40,106 nucleotides of DNA from Hellea sp. GTDB lineage: Bacteria; Pseudomonadota; Alphaproteobacteria; Caulobacterales; Maricaulaceae. The stretch covers positions 1-40,106 of the forward strand of contig JALZWM010000053.1 of assembly GCA_023300105.1 (NCBI GenBank), in the 5' to 3' direction. Position 1 is the stretch's first letter; each line of letters opens with the position of its first letter. Position numbers and translations under genes: made by a program. Under the pieces are notes generated by a model. That model made no database searches, had not been told where the DNA came from, and worked only from the letters and a program-made list of their open reading frames with translations. Of the stretch, positions 24,567 to 33,983 are shown piece by piece.

Positions 24567-27014
24567 ATGAGCGAAATACAATCAACAGCGAAAGTCGTTA
24601 TCATTGGCGGAGGTGTTGTCGGAGTTTCAACACTCTACCATCTCGTTAAAAAAGGATGGTCGGATTGCGTCCTATTTGAACGCAAAGAATTGACCTCAGG
24701 ATCAACATGGCATGCCGCAGGATTGCTGCCCTTGTTTAACATGAGTTATTCTGTTGGTCAGCTCCATAAATACTCGGTTGAGCTTTACAAATCCCTTAAA
24801 GCTGAGACAGGTCAAGATGTAGGTATTAGACCCGTATCAAATATTCGTCTTGCAACTAATCAGGACCGAATGGATGAGTATCATCAATATGCCGGTGTGG
24901 CGCAGACTATCGGTGTGAAAGTTGATTTTTTAACGCCAGAAGAGGTCGTTGAAATATGGCCTTTTGCAAAGAAGGACGGGCTGGTCGGCGCCATGCGCCA
25001 CCCCGAGGATGGTTATGTTCAGCCAGCTGACCTTACACAAGCCTTCGCTATTGGCGCGCGAGCAGGCGGCGGTAAAATTCACCGCCAAACGAGCGTTACG
25101 TCAATAGAGCAACTTAATGATGGTCGTTGGAAAGTGACAACAGATAAAGGCGAAGTTATCGCTGAGCACGTTGTATCTTGTACGGGTAACTTTGCGCGTA
25201 AAACAGGAAAAATGATAGGTCTAGATATCCCTGTTATTCCTGTCGAACATCAATATATTGTCACCGAGTCTCATCCTGAAATAGTTAAACGCAAAGCAGA
25301 CGGTCTGCCTGAGCTTGGCGTCCTACGCGAGTCGGACGGGTCTTGGTATATGCGTGAAGAGGCGGGCGGTTTAATTCTTGGTCCCTATGAGCACGGCGCG
25401 CCTGCCTGTTATATAGACGGCCCTGATGATCAGTCTGAGTATGAACTGTTCCAAGAAGACTTGGAACGCCTTATGCCGCATATTGAAAGCGCGATTAACC
25501 GCGTCCCGATATTCGAAGATTTGGGTATCAAGAAAGTTTATAACGGCGCTATCGCCTATACGCCCGACGGCAACCCCATTGTTGGTCCTGCTTGGGATAA
25601 GAAGAACTTCTGGCTTAATGAAGGCCATAGCTTTGGTATAACAGCCGCTGGCGGCGCTGGTTGGCAGCTCGCTGAGTGGATTGTCGAAGGCGAACCTAGC
25701 GTCGACATGATGGGAGTGGACCCACGTCGCTTTGGTGCTTATGCCACCAAGTCGTTCCTCATCGAGAAGAACGAAGAAGCTTATGCCGATGTTTTCGCTG
25801 TTCACTACCCAGACGAAGAGCGTAGCGCGGCACGTCCGCTACGCACAGCTCCATGTTATGATCGGATGAAAGCTAAAGGCGCAGTCTTTGGACAACTATT
25901 TGGCTGGGAACGTCCAAATTGGTTTGCACCAGAGGGCGTAGAACAGAAGGACGATTGGTCTTTCCGAAGGTCTTCCTATTTCGAACATGTGGGTAATGAG
26001 TGTAAAAACGTCGCCAAAAATGTTGGTGTGTTGGATATGACAGCTTTTGCAAAATGCCGCATTCAAGGGCCCGGTGCCCGCGCTTGGCTTAATTATATGT
26101 TAGCACAGAAAATGCCCGTAAAAGCGGGTAAACTAGCGTTATGCCACGGACTAACATCGAAAGGCGGTGTTCATAGTGAATTTACAGTACAGCGTGAGAG
26201 CAAAGAGAGTTTCTATCTTGTCTCTGCAGGCGCTTATCACCGCCTCGACCATGATTGGTTGCGTAAGCACATGCCAACGGATGGGTCTGTGCAGATGACT
26301 GACCTGACTAATGCTATGGGCGTGTTAGTTGTCGCAGGGCCTAAATCGCGCGAAATGCTTCAACCTATTTGTGGGTCTGATCTGTCTAATGAAGCTTTCC
26401 CGTGGTTAACTGGCGAAGAGACCTACGTTGGCCATGCGCCATGTAAACTCTTGCGGGTGAACTTTGTCGGTGAACTTGGATGGGAAATTCATCACCCAAT
26501 TGAATATCAAAACCATATTTTTGATGCGTTATTTAAAGCAGGTAAAAAGCATGGCGTTAAGCCCTTTGGTATTCGAGCTATGAATTCTATGCGCCTTGAA
26601 AAATCATACCGTCTTGTTGGTACAGAAATGTCGATTGAATATTCCGCCTATGAAAGCGCGCTTCATCGCTTTGTTAGCCTCAAGAAAAAAGGCGGATTTC
26701 TTGGGAAAGACGCTTTGTTAGAATGGGAAAAACGCGGCTTTGATAATGCCTTTGTTACATTAGAAGTTATGAATGTTGATGATGCGGATGTGCTCGGAAA
26801 TAATCCAATTTACAAAGACGGCAAAGTAATTGGCCGTGCTACTGGCGGTGGTTTTGGATGGCGCATGAATAAATCATTGGCACTGGCTATGGTACATCCC
26901 GATTACTCTAAGATCGGAACTGATTTGGAGATTGAAATTTTAGGTAAACGTTATAGTTGCCGTGTCTTAGAGGATAGTCCTCATGATCCTACAAATGAAA
27001 AACTTAGAAGCTAA
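24567..27014 (+). CDS. Dimethylglycine/sarcosine dehydrogenase-like flavoprotein with folate (GcvT) domain
   Basis: An 815-aa fusion of an N-terminal FAD oxidoreductase (DAO type; VVIIGGGVVGVSTLYHL, residues 10-26) and a C-terminal GcvT-like tetrahydrofolate domain (from about residue 440; LDMTAFAKCRIQGPGA, GVLVVAGPKSREML, LLRVNFVGELGWEIHHP, AMNSMRLEKSYRLVG). The GSTWHAAG motif contains the His (His49) that carries covalent FAD in mitochondrial dimethylglycine and sarcosine dehydrogenases. Length and architecture fit that family: it would oxidise an N-methyl group and pass the C1 unit to THF, with electrons leaving via an electron-transfer flavoprotein not seen here. Dimethylglycine is the likely substrate because sarcosine is handled by the sox genes downstream. 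An in-frame GTG lies at 24561, but AGGA at 24555-24558 fits the ATG at 24567. Confidence 0.9.
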   Translation: MSEIQSTAKVVIIGGGVVGVSTLYHLVKKGWSDCVLFERKELTSGSTWHAAGLLPLFNMSYSVGQLHKYSVELYKSLKAETGQDVGIRPVSNIRLATNQDRMDEYHQYAGVAQTIGVKVDFLTPEEVVEIWPFAKKDGLVGAMRHPEDGYVQPADLTQAFAIGARAGGGKIHRQTSVTSIEQLNDGRWKVTTDKGEVIAEHVVSCTGNFARKTGKMIGLDIPVIPVEHQYIVTESHPEIVKRKADGLPELGVLRESDGSWYMREEAGGLILGPYEHGAPACYIDGPDDQSEYELFQEDLERLMPHIESAINRVPIFEDLGIKKVYNGAIAYTPDGNPIVGPAWDKKNFWLNEGHSFGITAAGGAGWQLAEWIVEGEPSVDMMGVDPRRFGAYATKSFLIEKNEEAYADVFAVHYPDEERSAARPLRTAPCYDRMKAKGAVFGQLFGWERPNWFAPEGVEQKDDWSFRRSSYFEHVGNECKNVAKNVGVLDMTAFAKCRIQGPGARAWLNYMLAQKMPVKAGKLALCHGLTSKGGVHSEFTVQRESKESFYLVSAGAYHRLDHDWLRKHMPTDGSVQMTDLTNAMGVLVVAGPKSREMLQPICGSDLSNEAFPWLTGEETYVGHAPCKLLRVNFVGELGWEIHHPIEYQNHIFDALFKAGKKHGVKPFGIRAMNSMRLEKSYRLVGTEMSIEYSAYESALHRFVSLKKKGGFLGKDALLEWEKRGFDNAFVTLEVMNVDDADVLGNNPIYKDGKVIGRATGGGFGWRMNKSLALAMVHPDYSKIGTDLEIEILGKRYSCRVLEDSPHDPTNEKLRS

Positions 27015-27017
27015 TAC

Positions 27018-28268
27018 ATGAAATATTCTGCTGCTAGCTTATTTGCGAATGCACTCTCAGGTCATAAAAAATGGCCTGTGCAATTTCCAGATAAGGAACC
27101 AAAAAAGTCTTATGACGCCATTATTGTTGGCGGCGGCGGTCATGGTCTTGGCGCGGCTTATTATCTCGCCAAACGATACGGCATTACCAATGTCGCTGTC
27201 TTAGAAAAGGGCTGGATTGGCGGCGGGAATACAGGCCGAAATACGACAATTATCCGCTCGAACTATCTCTTTGATGAGAGTGCAGCCATGTATGATCATG
27301 CTGTTGATTTATGGGACGGCCTTGGACAAGAGCTTAATTATAATCTGATGTTCTCAAAGCGCGGCGTGCTTATGCTCGCGCATAATGTTCACGATGTTCA
27401 AAGCTTTCAACGCCATGTTCATGCGAACCGACTTAACGGTGTTGATAATAAATGGATGACACCAGAAGAATGTAAAGCTTTTTGTCCGCCTCTCGATATC
27501 TCGCAAAACCGCCGTTACCCCGTTATGGGCGCGGCTCTACAAATGCGCGCAGGCACAGCCCGCCATGATAGTGTTGCGTGGGGATATGCGCGCGCGGCGA
27601 GTAAACTTGGCGTGGACATTATTCAGAACTGTATGGTCACAGGTATTCGGCGCGGCGCGGACGGCGCAGTCGAAGGTGTTGAAACGCAAAAGGGATACAT
27701 TGCTTCAAACAAAATTGGGGTCTCTGCTGCGGGTAACAGCTCAGTTGTAATGGAAATGGCAGGATTGCGGTTTCCTCTGGAAAGCTATCCTCTGCAAGCG
27801 TTAGTTTCAGAACCCATAAAGCCTATTATGCCCTGTGTAGTTATGTCCAATGCAGTACATGCCTATATTAGTCAGTCTGATAAAGGTGAGCTCGTTATCG
27901 GAGCAGGCACGGACCAATATACAAGTTATAGTCAACGCGGGCCTTTGCATCTTCAAGAACATAATGTTGCAGCAATTTGCGAAATTTTCCCAATTTTTAA
28001 ACGCCAACGCATGTTGCGCTCTTGGGGTGGAATTGTTGACGTAACGCCGGATCGTTCACCGATCGTGGGTAAGACCCCTGTTAAAGGGCTTTATGTAAAC
28101 TGCGGTTGGGGCACAGGTGGTTTTAAAGCAACGCCAGGGGCAGCGGATATGCTGGCATATACAATAGCCCATGACGCGCCGCATAAAATCAACGCACCGT
28201 TTAACTTAGACCGTTTTGTTGGCGGTCGCTTAATCGACGAAGCTGCTGCTGCTGCTGTCGCACATTAG
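27018..28268 (+). CDS. soxB: Sarcosine oxidase subunit beta
   Basis: Catalytic flavin subunit of the heterotetrameric enzyme that oxidises sarcosine to glycine, transferring the methyl carbon to THF and producing hydrogen peroxide. The 416-aa protein has the dinucleotide-binding loop [18 protein letters not shown] (residues 34-51), the [12 protein letters not shown] block, and [14 protein letters not shown] with His183, the equivalent of the His that binds FMN covalently at the alpha-beta interface. The C-terminal [15 protein letters not shown] and [11 protein letters not shown] complete the DAO fold. It begins 3 bp after the dimethylglycine dehydrogenase stop and is followed by soxD, A and G in the canonical order. 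Confidence 0.96.
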   Translation: MKYSAASLFANALSGHKKWPVQFPDKEPKKSYDAIIVGGGGHGLGAAYYLAKRYGITNVAVLEKGWIGGGNTGRNTTIIRSNYLFDESAAMYDHAVDLWDGLGQELNYNLMFSKRGVLMLAHNVHDVQSFQRHVHANRLNGVDNKWMTPEECKAFCPPLDISQNRRYPVMGAALQMRAGTARHDSVAWGYARAASKLGVDIIQNCMVTGIRRGADGAVEGVETQKGYIASNKIGVSAAGNSSVVMEMAGLRFPLESYPLQALVSEPIKPIMPCVVMSNAVHAYISQSDKGELVIGAGTDQYTSYSQRGPLHLQEHNVAAICEIFPIFKRQRMLRSWGGIVDVTPDRSPIVGKTPVKGLYVNCGWGTGGFKATPGAADMLAYTIAHDAPHKINAPFNLDRFVGGRLIDEAAAAAVAH

Positions 28269-28277
28269 GGATAAAAA

Positions 28278-28613
28278 ATGTTTGAGATTCATTGTCCTTA
28301 TTGTAACGAAAAGCGTGCTGAAATTGAGTTTTCTTATGCTGGGGAAGCTCATATTGTGCGGCCTAATGCAAAGCAACAACCCGTAATGTCGGATGAAGAC
28401 TGGTCACGTTACATGTTTATTCGAGACAATATCCGAGGCGAACATGCAGAGCGGTGGTGGCATAATGCAGGTTGTAATATGTTCTTCAATGCTATCCGTA
28501 ATACCGTAACCGATAAATTCGTGATGACTTATAAAATGGGTTCGCCTCGGCGTACAGCAAAACAGATTGATGTCGCCCGCGAAACAAATACTGCGGATAA
28601 GGCAAAGACATGA
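28278..28613 (+). CDS. soxD: Sarcosine oxidase subunit delta
   Basis: The small zinc-binding subunit of heterotetrameric sarcosine oxidase, 111 aa. The zinc ligands fit the family: Cys6 and Cys9 in CPYC, His62 and Cys66 in WWHNAGCNMFF. EDWSRYMFIRDN is also typical. GGGATAAA precedes the ATG, and the stop overlaps the soxA start as ATGA, so the two are translationally coupled. Confidence 0.95.
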   Translation: MFEIHCPYCNEKRAEIEFSYAGEAHIVRPNAKQQPVMSDEDWSRYMFIRDNIRGEHAERWWHNAGCNMFFNAIRNTVTDKFVMTYKMGSPRRTAKQIDVARETNTADKAKT

Positions 28614-31582
28614 GCGCGTTTCGTAAAGCCGGGCGGGGCATCGTTGATAGCGCCAAAGCCATTAACTTCACCTTTGATGGCAAGACCTATCAAGGTTTTG
28701 AGGGCGATACTGTTGCTTCGGCTTTACTAGCTAGCGGCAATCACCTAATGGGCCGAAGCTTTAAATATCATCGACCGCGCGGTGTTCTTGGGGCGGGGTC
28801 AGAAGAACCAAATGCTTTGATAGCTATAGACCGCGGTACTGGCCGTGTGACCCCGAATGTGAGGGCCACGACGCAAGAAATATATGAAGGTTTAAATGCT
28901 GAAAGCCAGAACCGTTCACCTAACTTAAAGTTTGACATGGGCGCGTTTAACAATGCCTTCTCTATATTTTTCCCTGCCGGTTTTTATAATAAAACATTCC
29001 TTTGGCCAAAGAGCTTTTGGGACAAGGTCTATGAACCTTTTATCCGTAATATGGCTGGGCTCGGGCCTGCGCCCACAGCCGATGACCCTGACGTCTATGC
29101 GAGCTCTTACGGTCATTGCGAAACACTCATTATTGGCGGCGGTCCTGCGGGGCTTGCGGCGGCCCTCGCTGCAGCAAAAAGCGGTGAACCTGTTATCCTT
29201 GTCGATGAGAATCCGCAATTGGGCGGTAGTTTACTAACAACACCAACTATTGAAATTAACGGCAAACCTGCGCGTGATTGGATTGCGAAATCACTAAAGA
29301 TTCTAAGCAAAGCTGAGAATGTCACGCTCATGACGCGTACAACGGCGACAGGATATTATCATGATAATTTCGTTGCACTGGTTGAGCGCATTACGCATCA
29401 TGTTCCAAATGCTAAAATTGGCAAGGTCCGTGAAGAGCTTCACCGTATCCGCGCAAAAAGAGTGATTTTGGCACAGGGTGCTATTGAGCGGCCTCTAGTT
29501 TTTAACGGTAATGACCGACCAGGCGTTATGCTCGCGTCAGCTGCGCAGGCATATCTCGGACAGTACGGCGTTGCGGTTGGTAATGAAGCTGTGGTTTTTA
29601 CGAGTCACGATACTGCCTATCAGGCAGCTTTTGATTTGGCAGATGCCAATATTCGTATTGCAGCGATTATTGATGTACGCGACGAAGTTCAAAATGATCT
29701 TACCGAGGGCGCAACGCAACGCGGGATTAAGATTATACGCTCTGCTGTTATATCTAAAACATTTGGTACACTGCGCATTAAAGCATGCGAAATTTATGAG
29801 CCTGAAACGGGAATAAAAACTAAAATTAGGTGCGACGCGTTGTTAATGTCTGGAGGTTGGACACCAAGCTTACATCTTTGGTCACATTCAAAAGGCGGCA
29901 TTAAATGGGATGCTGATATTGCGGCTTACTTGCCAGATGTTGCAAATGAGAATGCCGTATGTGTCGGGGCGTGTAATGGAGACTTTGGCATAGCTGCAGC
30001 TCTGAGTGCAGGCCATAAGGCAGGCCAAAAAACAGGTGGCGGGCGTAAGGTTTACAAAACAAATGAAGCCGATTTTGGAACGGGTGTTGTCAATAATGGT
30101 CTACCCAATTACATTGATACGGCTAAGCAAAAAGCCTTTGTCGATTTTCAAAATGATGTGACGGAAAAGGATATCAAGCTTGCTGTGCTTGAAGGTTTTA
30201 AATCCATCGAGCACGTTAAGCGCTATACCACTAATGGTATGGCGACTGACCAAGGCAAGACATCTAATCTGAACGCCTTGGAAATTGCATCGAAAGCCGT
30301 TGGGAAACCTATTGAAAAAGTTGGTCTGACGACCTTCCGTCCGCCTTATACGCCGACAACATTTGGGGCATTGACAGGGTATCGCGACGCCGAATTATTT
30401 GATCCTACACGTAAAACATCTATCGACCCGTGGGCAGAAGCGAACGGGGCTGTTTTTGAACCCGTCGCGCATTGGCGCCGTGCTTGGTATTTCCCTAAGG
30501 CGGGAGAAGATATGCATGCGGCTGTTTCAAGGGAATGCAAAGCGACCCGCGATAGCCTCGGTATTTTTGATGCGTCGACATTAGGCAAGATAGAGGTTGT
30601 TGGCCCTGATGCCGCGAAGTTTATGAACCTGATGTACACAAACCCGTGGAGCGCGCTCCCTGTAGGTGGATGCCGTTACGGTCTTATGTGCCGCGAAGAT
30701 GGTTATATTTATGATGATGGTGTTGTTGGACGTATGGCGGAAGATCGTTTTCATGTCACAACCACAACAGGTGGCGCGCCGCGTGTTTATCGCCATATGG
30801 AAGATTACCTGCAAACAGAGTTTCCACATTTGGATGTCTGGTTAACGTCAACCACAGAACAATGGGCGACTATTGCTATTAATGGTCCGAATGCGCGTAA
30901 GCTAATTGAACCTTTTGTAGAAGGTATTGATTTATCGCCAGAGGCTTTCCCTCATATGAAATTGCGTGAAGGCAAAATATGTGGCGTCCCAACACGCCTT
31001 TTTCGGGTAAGTTTCACGGGTGAGCTCGGTTTTGAAATCAATGTACCAAGTCACTATGGTCGTGCCCTCTGGGAAACGCTTATGGAGGCAGGAAAGCAAT
31101 ATGAAATTTGTCCATACGGGACTGAAACCATGCATGTTCTAAGGGCTGAAAAAGGCTTTATTATTGTCGGTCAAGACACTGACGGCACGGTCACGGCCCA
31201 TGATGCGGGTATGTCTTGGGCAGTATCTAAAAAGAAAAAAGACTTTGTCGGCAAGCGCTCTCTTGCGCGGACTGACTTGACGGCGAATGGGCGAAAGCAC
31301 CTTGTTGGCTTGCTCACCGAAGACCCGAACATTGTTCTAGAAGAGGGCGCTCAGATTGTGACGGACCCAAACCAACCTATCCCAATGGATATGCTAGGCC
31401 ATGTGACGTCGAGCTATTGGAGTGAGCCTCTAGGACGTTCTATTGCTATGGCGATGGTTAGGGACGGGTTTAACCGTATGGACGAGACTTTGCATGTGCC
31501 AATGCCAAATATGGCGCATAAGGTGAAAGTTGTGAAACCCGTTTTCTATGATCCAAAAGGGGAGAAGCTTAATGTTGTTTGA
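28610..31582 (+). CDS. soxA: Sarcosine oxidase subunit alpha
   Basis: The large subunit (990 aa) of heterotetrameric sarcosine oxidase, binding NAD+ and folate. In order: an N-terminal ferredoxin-like domain (INFTFDGKTYQGFEGDTVASALLASG, with SFKYHRPRG), a dinucleotide-binding domain (LIIGGGPAGLAAALAAAKSG, about residues 172-191), an RVILAQGAIERPLVF segment and a second fold with MSGGWTPSLHLWSHS, and a C-terminal GcvT-like folate domain from about residue 600 (TLGKIEVVGPDAAKFMNLMY, VSFTGELGFEINVPSHYG, ETMHVLRAEKGFIIVGQDTDG). Length matches the usual 960-1000. It overlaps soxD by 4 bp and soxG by 11 bp. Confidence 0.96.
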   Translation: MSAFRKAGRGIVDSAKAINFTFDGKTYQGFEGDTVASALLASGNHLMGRSFKYHRPRGVLGAGSEEPNALIAIDRGTGRVTPNVRATTQEIYEGLNAESQNRSPNLKFDMGAFNNAFSIFFPAGFYNKTFLWPKSFWDKVYEPFIRNMAGLGPAPTADDPDVYASSYGHCETLIIGGGPAGLAAALAAAKSGEPVILVDENPQLGGSLLTTPTIEINGKPARDWIAKSLKILSKAENVTLMTRTTATGYYHDNFVALVERITHHVPNAKIGKVREELHRIRAKRVILAQGAIERPLVFNGNDRPGVMLASAAQAYLGQYGVAVGNEAVVFTSHDTAYQAAFDLADANIRIAAIIDVRDEVQNDLTEGATQRGIKIIRSAVISKTFGTLRIKACEIYEPETGIKTKIRCDALLMSGGWTPSLHLWSHSKGGIKWDADIAAYLPDVANENAVCVGACNGDFGIAAALSAGHKAGQKTGGGRKVYKTNEADFGTGVVNNGLPNYIDTAKQKAFVDFQNDVTEKDIKLAVLEGFKSIEHVKRYTTNGMATDQGKTSNLNALEIASKAVGKPIEKVGLTTFRPPYTPTTFGALTGYRDAELFDPTRKTSIDPWAEANGAVFEPVAHWRRAWYFPKAGEDMHAAVSRECKATRDSLGIFDASTLGKIEVVGPDAAKFMNLMYTNPWSALPVGGCRYGLMCREDGYIYDDGVVGRMAEDRFHVTTTTGGAPRVYRHMEDYLQTEFPHLDVWLTSTTEQWATIAINGPNARKLIEPFVEGIDLSPEAFPHMKLREGKICGVPTRLFRVSFTGELGFEINVPSHYGRALWETLMEAGKQYEICPYGTETMHVLRAEKGFIIVGQDTDGTVTAHDAGMSWAVSKKKKDFVGKRSLARTDLTANGRKHLVGLLTEDPNIVLEEGAQIVTDPNQPIPMDMLGHVTSSYWSEPLGRSIAMAMVRDGFNRMDETLHVPMPNMAHKVKVVKPVFYDPKGEKLNVV

Positions 31583-32120
31583 TCAAGCGGTTGATATTCC
31601 CGAAATTTTTAAGTCTGAGCGTGTTAGTGTTACTTTGATAGAGGGTAAGGCACGTTATAATCTGCGTGTTAAGGCAGCTGATGTAACAGCCTTTAAAAAA
31701 TCCACAGGATTAAAACTCCCCTCTAAAATAGGCAGCTCCTCTTTGAGTAAAGTTGTATCATGCTTGAAGCTTGGGCCTGATGAATGGCTTGTGATAGCGA
31801 ATTCCACGCAACAAAAGAAACTCGATAAAGTTTTTGAAAAAGCGTCTAAGGATTTTATTTGTAGCATCACGGATATCTCTCACCGTAATATAGGGTTTGA
31901 GGTTTCGGGGGAACTGGCCGCTAAATTAATCAATGTTGGATGTCCTTTAGATTTATCATTGACGGCTTTTCCTGTCGGCAAGGTGACGCGGACAATTTTC
32001 GAGAGCGCGCAGATAATGTTACTCCGTACGGGCGAAGATAGCTTTCATGTTGAATGTTGGAGATCCTTTGCACCTTACTTACGCGATTATTTTAAACGCG
32101 TTATGACAACACGGTATTAG
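31572..32120 (+). CDS. soxG: Sarcosine oxidase subunit gamma
   Basis: The fourth subunit, 182 aa, shaped like the end of a GcvT-fold domain. GPDEWLVIAN, ITDISHRNIGFEVSGELAAKLINVGCPLDLS and GKVTRTIFESAQIMLLRTGEDSFHVECWRSFAPYLRDYF are the conserved SoxG segments. An in-frame start at 31548 exists, but AGGGGAG just upstream of 31572 and the 11-bp overlap with soxA favour the later start. A short gap of about 130 bp precedes the carrier gene. Confidence 0.93.
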   Translation: MLFDQAVDIPEIFKSERVSVTLIEGKARYNLRVKAADVTAFKKSTGLKLPSKIGSSSLSKVVSCLKLGPDEWLVIANSTQQKKLDKVFEKASKDFICSITDISHRNIGFEVSGELAAKLINVGCPLDLSLTAFPVGKVTRTIFESAQIMLLRTGEDSFHVECWRSFAPYLRDYFKRVMTTRY

Positions 32121-32172
32121 TAAGCTTTATAGTTTTATTCTAAAGACTCTCAAATCACCTCACTTGGGCCCC

Positions 32173-32192
32173 TTTTCGGCTATGGCCGAGGA
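32173..32192 (+). other. Leader hairpin before the BCCT carrier gene
   Basis: TTTTCGGC (32173-32180) and GCCGAGGA (32185-32192) form an 8-bp stem, including two G-U pairs, with a TATG loop. It lies about 55 bases before the BCCT start. There is no T-run, so it is not a terminator; a mRNA leader element is possible. Confidence 0.25.
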
Positions 32193-32249
32193 AATCATTT
32201 GATGCTCATTGCTCTATCCTTCATAGAGACTGAAAATTAAAGGGAAACT

Positions 32250-33857
32250 ATGTCAGGCAAGACAACTGTCATCGCTGAGAATAAGTTAGATATTAAAACG
32301 GCAAGCTCCGGGTTTTATGAAGGATTTATTCCTGTCGTTGCTATCGGCGCGAAAATCCTTATCGGGGCCTTGATTTTATGGGCTGCTTTCTTTCCCTCGC
32401 AAGCCGGAGCTGTTTTGTCGAAGTTACAAAACTGGTCAACATCCGCTTTTGGGGCTTGGTATATGTGGGTGACAACTTTTTATGGGATTTTTTGTTTAGC
32501 TATTGCAGCTTGGCCAAAGACTGGCCGAATTAGACTGGGTGGACTTGACGAAAAGCCGGAGTTCTCTCGGTTTTCATGGTTCTCTATGATGTTTGGCGCT
32601 GGTATTGGCGTCGGAATGCTTACCTATTCAACAGCAGAACCTATTTTCCATTTTGCGAATAACCCTGATGTCATAAAAGGTTTATCAAATGGTGCCAATC
32701 CTGACAATGTTCGCAATGCCTATAAGTGGGCCATGCTGCATTACGGAATTACGCCATGGGCGTGCTACGGAATTGTTGGGATGGCACTGGCGTACTTTGC
32801 ATATAACCGAAAACAGCATCTTTCATTTCGCTCTTCTTTAAGGCCTCTATTTGGAAAATATCTTGAAGGCACTTTAGGGCACATCGTTGATATCGTCGCT
32901 ATTTTGGCAACCATCATTGGCGTGAGTGTAACAATAGGTTTTGGTGTGTCTCAATTTGCTTCAGGCGTTTTCAATATTACAGGGTTTGAATGGATTAGCG
33001 CTGGCAATGGTAAGCCTACATTACTCGCGCAATTATTAGCGCTCGTAATCATTATAAGTGCGTCTGTTATGTCTGCACTTTCAGGTGTGAACAAAGGCAT
33101 TAAATGGCTGTCTAATATCAATATGGGTTTGTCGTTTTTCCTTCTCTTCTTCTTTGTAATATTTGGCGCGACTGGGTTTGCATTTAAACAGTTCTTCGTG
33201 ACGATTTGGGATTACGTACTAGCGCTTCCTGCAATGTCCATCACTGTTTGGCCCGAAGGTAAGCTTGCGGATTGGCAAGGCGCTTGGACCATTTTTTATT
33301 GGGCGTGGTGGATCGCTTTTGCGCCTTTCGTAGGATTGTTCCTCGCACGTGTTTCAAGGGGCCGTACAATTAGAGAATATGTTCTCGGCGCAATGTTTAT
33401 TCCTGCAGCCATGGGACTAGCTTGGTTTGTACTGGTCGGCGGTACTGCCATAGACTTAGAGCTTTCAGGTGTTGCGCAGGGGAGCATTATTAATGCTGAT
33501 ATTTCAGCACAGCTCTTTCAGACTATCAATTTAATCCTCACGCCGCTAATGGCCAAAGTGATGTCATTCGTTATAGTTGTGCTGCTTTTGACCTATCTCG
33601 TGACATCGGCAGACTCAGCGATACTCGTGATTAATACTATAACTTCAGCTGGCAACCGCGCGCGTGCACACAAGCATCACATTATTATTTGGGGAGGTAT
33701 TTATATCGCTGTTGTAGCCGCGCTACTTATGGCTGGCGGCATGAATGCTTTAAAGTCAGCCATGATTGTGGGCGCACTACCGTTCTCGATGGTCATGGCC
33801 TTGATGGCTATTTCATTGGCCAAGGCGTTAATTTTTGATCGCAAAAATGAAAACTGA
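32250..33857 (+). CDS. BCCT-family betaine/carnitine/choline-type transporter
   Basis: A 535-aa inner-membrane secondary carrier with about twelve hydrophobic spans. The BCCT signatures are clear: MFGAGIGVGMLTYSTAEP (about residues 114-131) and IFYWAWWIAFAPFVGLFLARVSRGRTIREYVLG (about 350-380), the aromatic-box region that binds trimethylammonium substrates. VTSADSAILVINT near the end is also typical. The GAGIGVGM form is nearer the sodium-coupled BetP side than the CaiT antiporter side, but coupling is not certain. AGGGAAA precedes the ATG. Glycine betaine, dimethylglycine or DMSP are likely substrates given the demethylation genes on both sides. Confidence 0.93.
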   Translation: MSGKTTVIAENKLDIKTASSGFYEGFIPVVAIGAKILIGALILWAAFFPSQAGAVLSKLQNWSTSAFGAWYMWVTTFYGIFCLAIAAWPKTGRIRLGGLDEKPEFSRFSWFSMMFGAGIGVGMLTYSTAEPIFHFANNPDVIKGLSNGANPDNVRNAYKWAMLHYGITPWACYGIVGMALAYFAYNRKQHLSFRSSLRPLFGKYLEGTLGHIVDIVAILATIIGVSVTIGFGVSQFASGVFNITGFEWISAGNGKPTLLAQLLALVIIISASVMSALSGVNKGIKWLSNINMGLSFFLLFFFVIFGATGFAFKQFFVTIWDYVLALPAMSITVWPEGKLADWQGAWTIFYWAWWIAFAPFVGLFLARVSRGRTIREYVLGAMFIPAAMGLAWFVLVGGTAIDLELSGVAQGSIINADISAQLFQTINLILTPLMAKVMSFVIVVLLLTYLVTSADSAILVINTITSAGNRARAHKHHIIIWGGIYIAVVAALLMAGGMNALKSAMIVGALPFSMVMALMAISLAKALIFDRKNEN

Positions 33858-33896
33858 TTTTTCAAAATTCCAAAAAAAGAGTTTTAAACGATAGCT

Positions 33897-33922
33897 GATT
33901 TAATACTTATGCAGATTAAATC
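33897..33922. repeat. Inverted repeat in the gap between convergent carrier and demethylase genes
   Basis: GATTTAAT (33897-33904) and ATTAAATC (33915-33922) are perfect inverted copies with a 10-base loop. A second, wider pair, TGCCGT (33946-33951) and ACGGCA (33992-33997), spans the stop of the minus-strand gene. The gap therefore has structure at the end of both genes, but no classical T-run terminator is clean. Confidence 0.35.
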
Positions 33923-33983
33923 GATTAATATTACTCTCATGACCTTGCCGTAAAAGTTTTTTTGTACCTGTTGCAAGCTTCAA

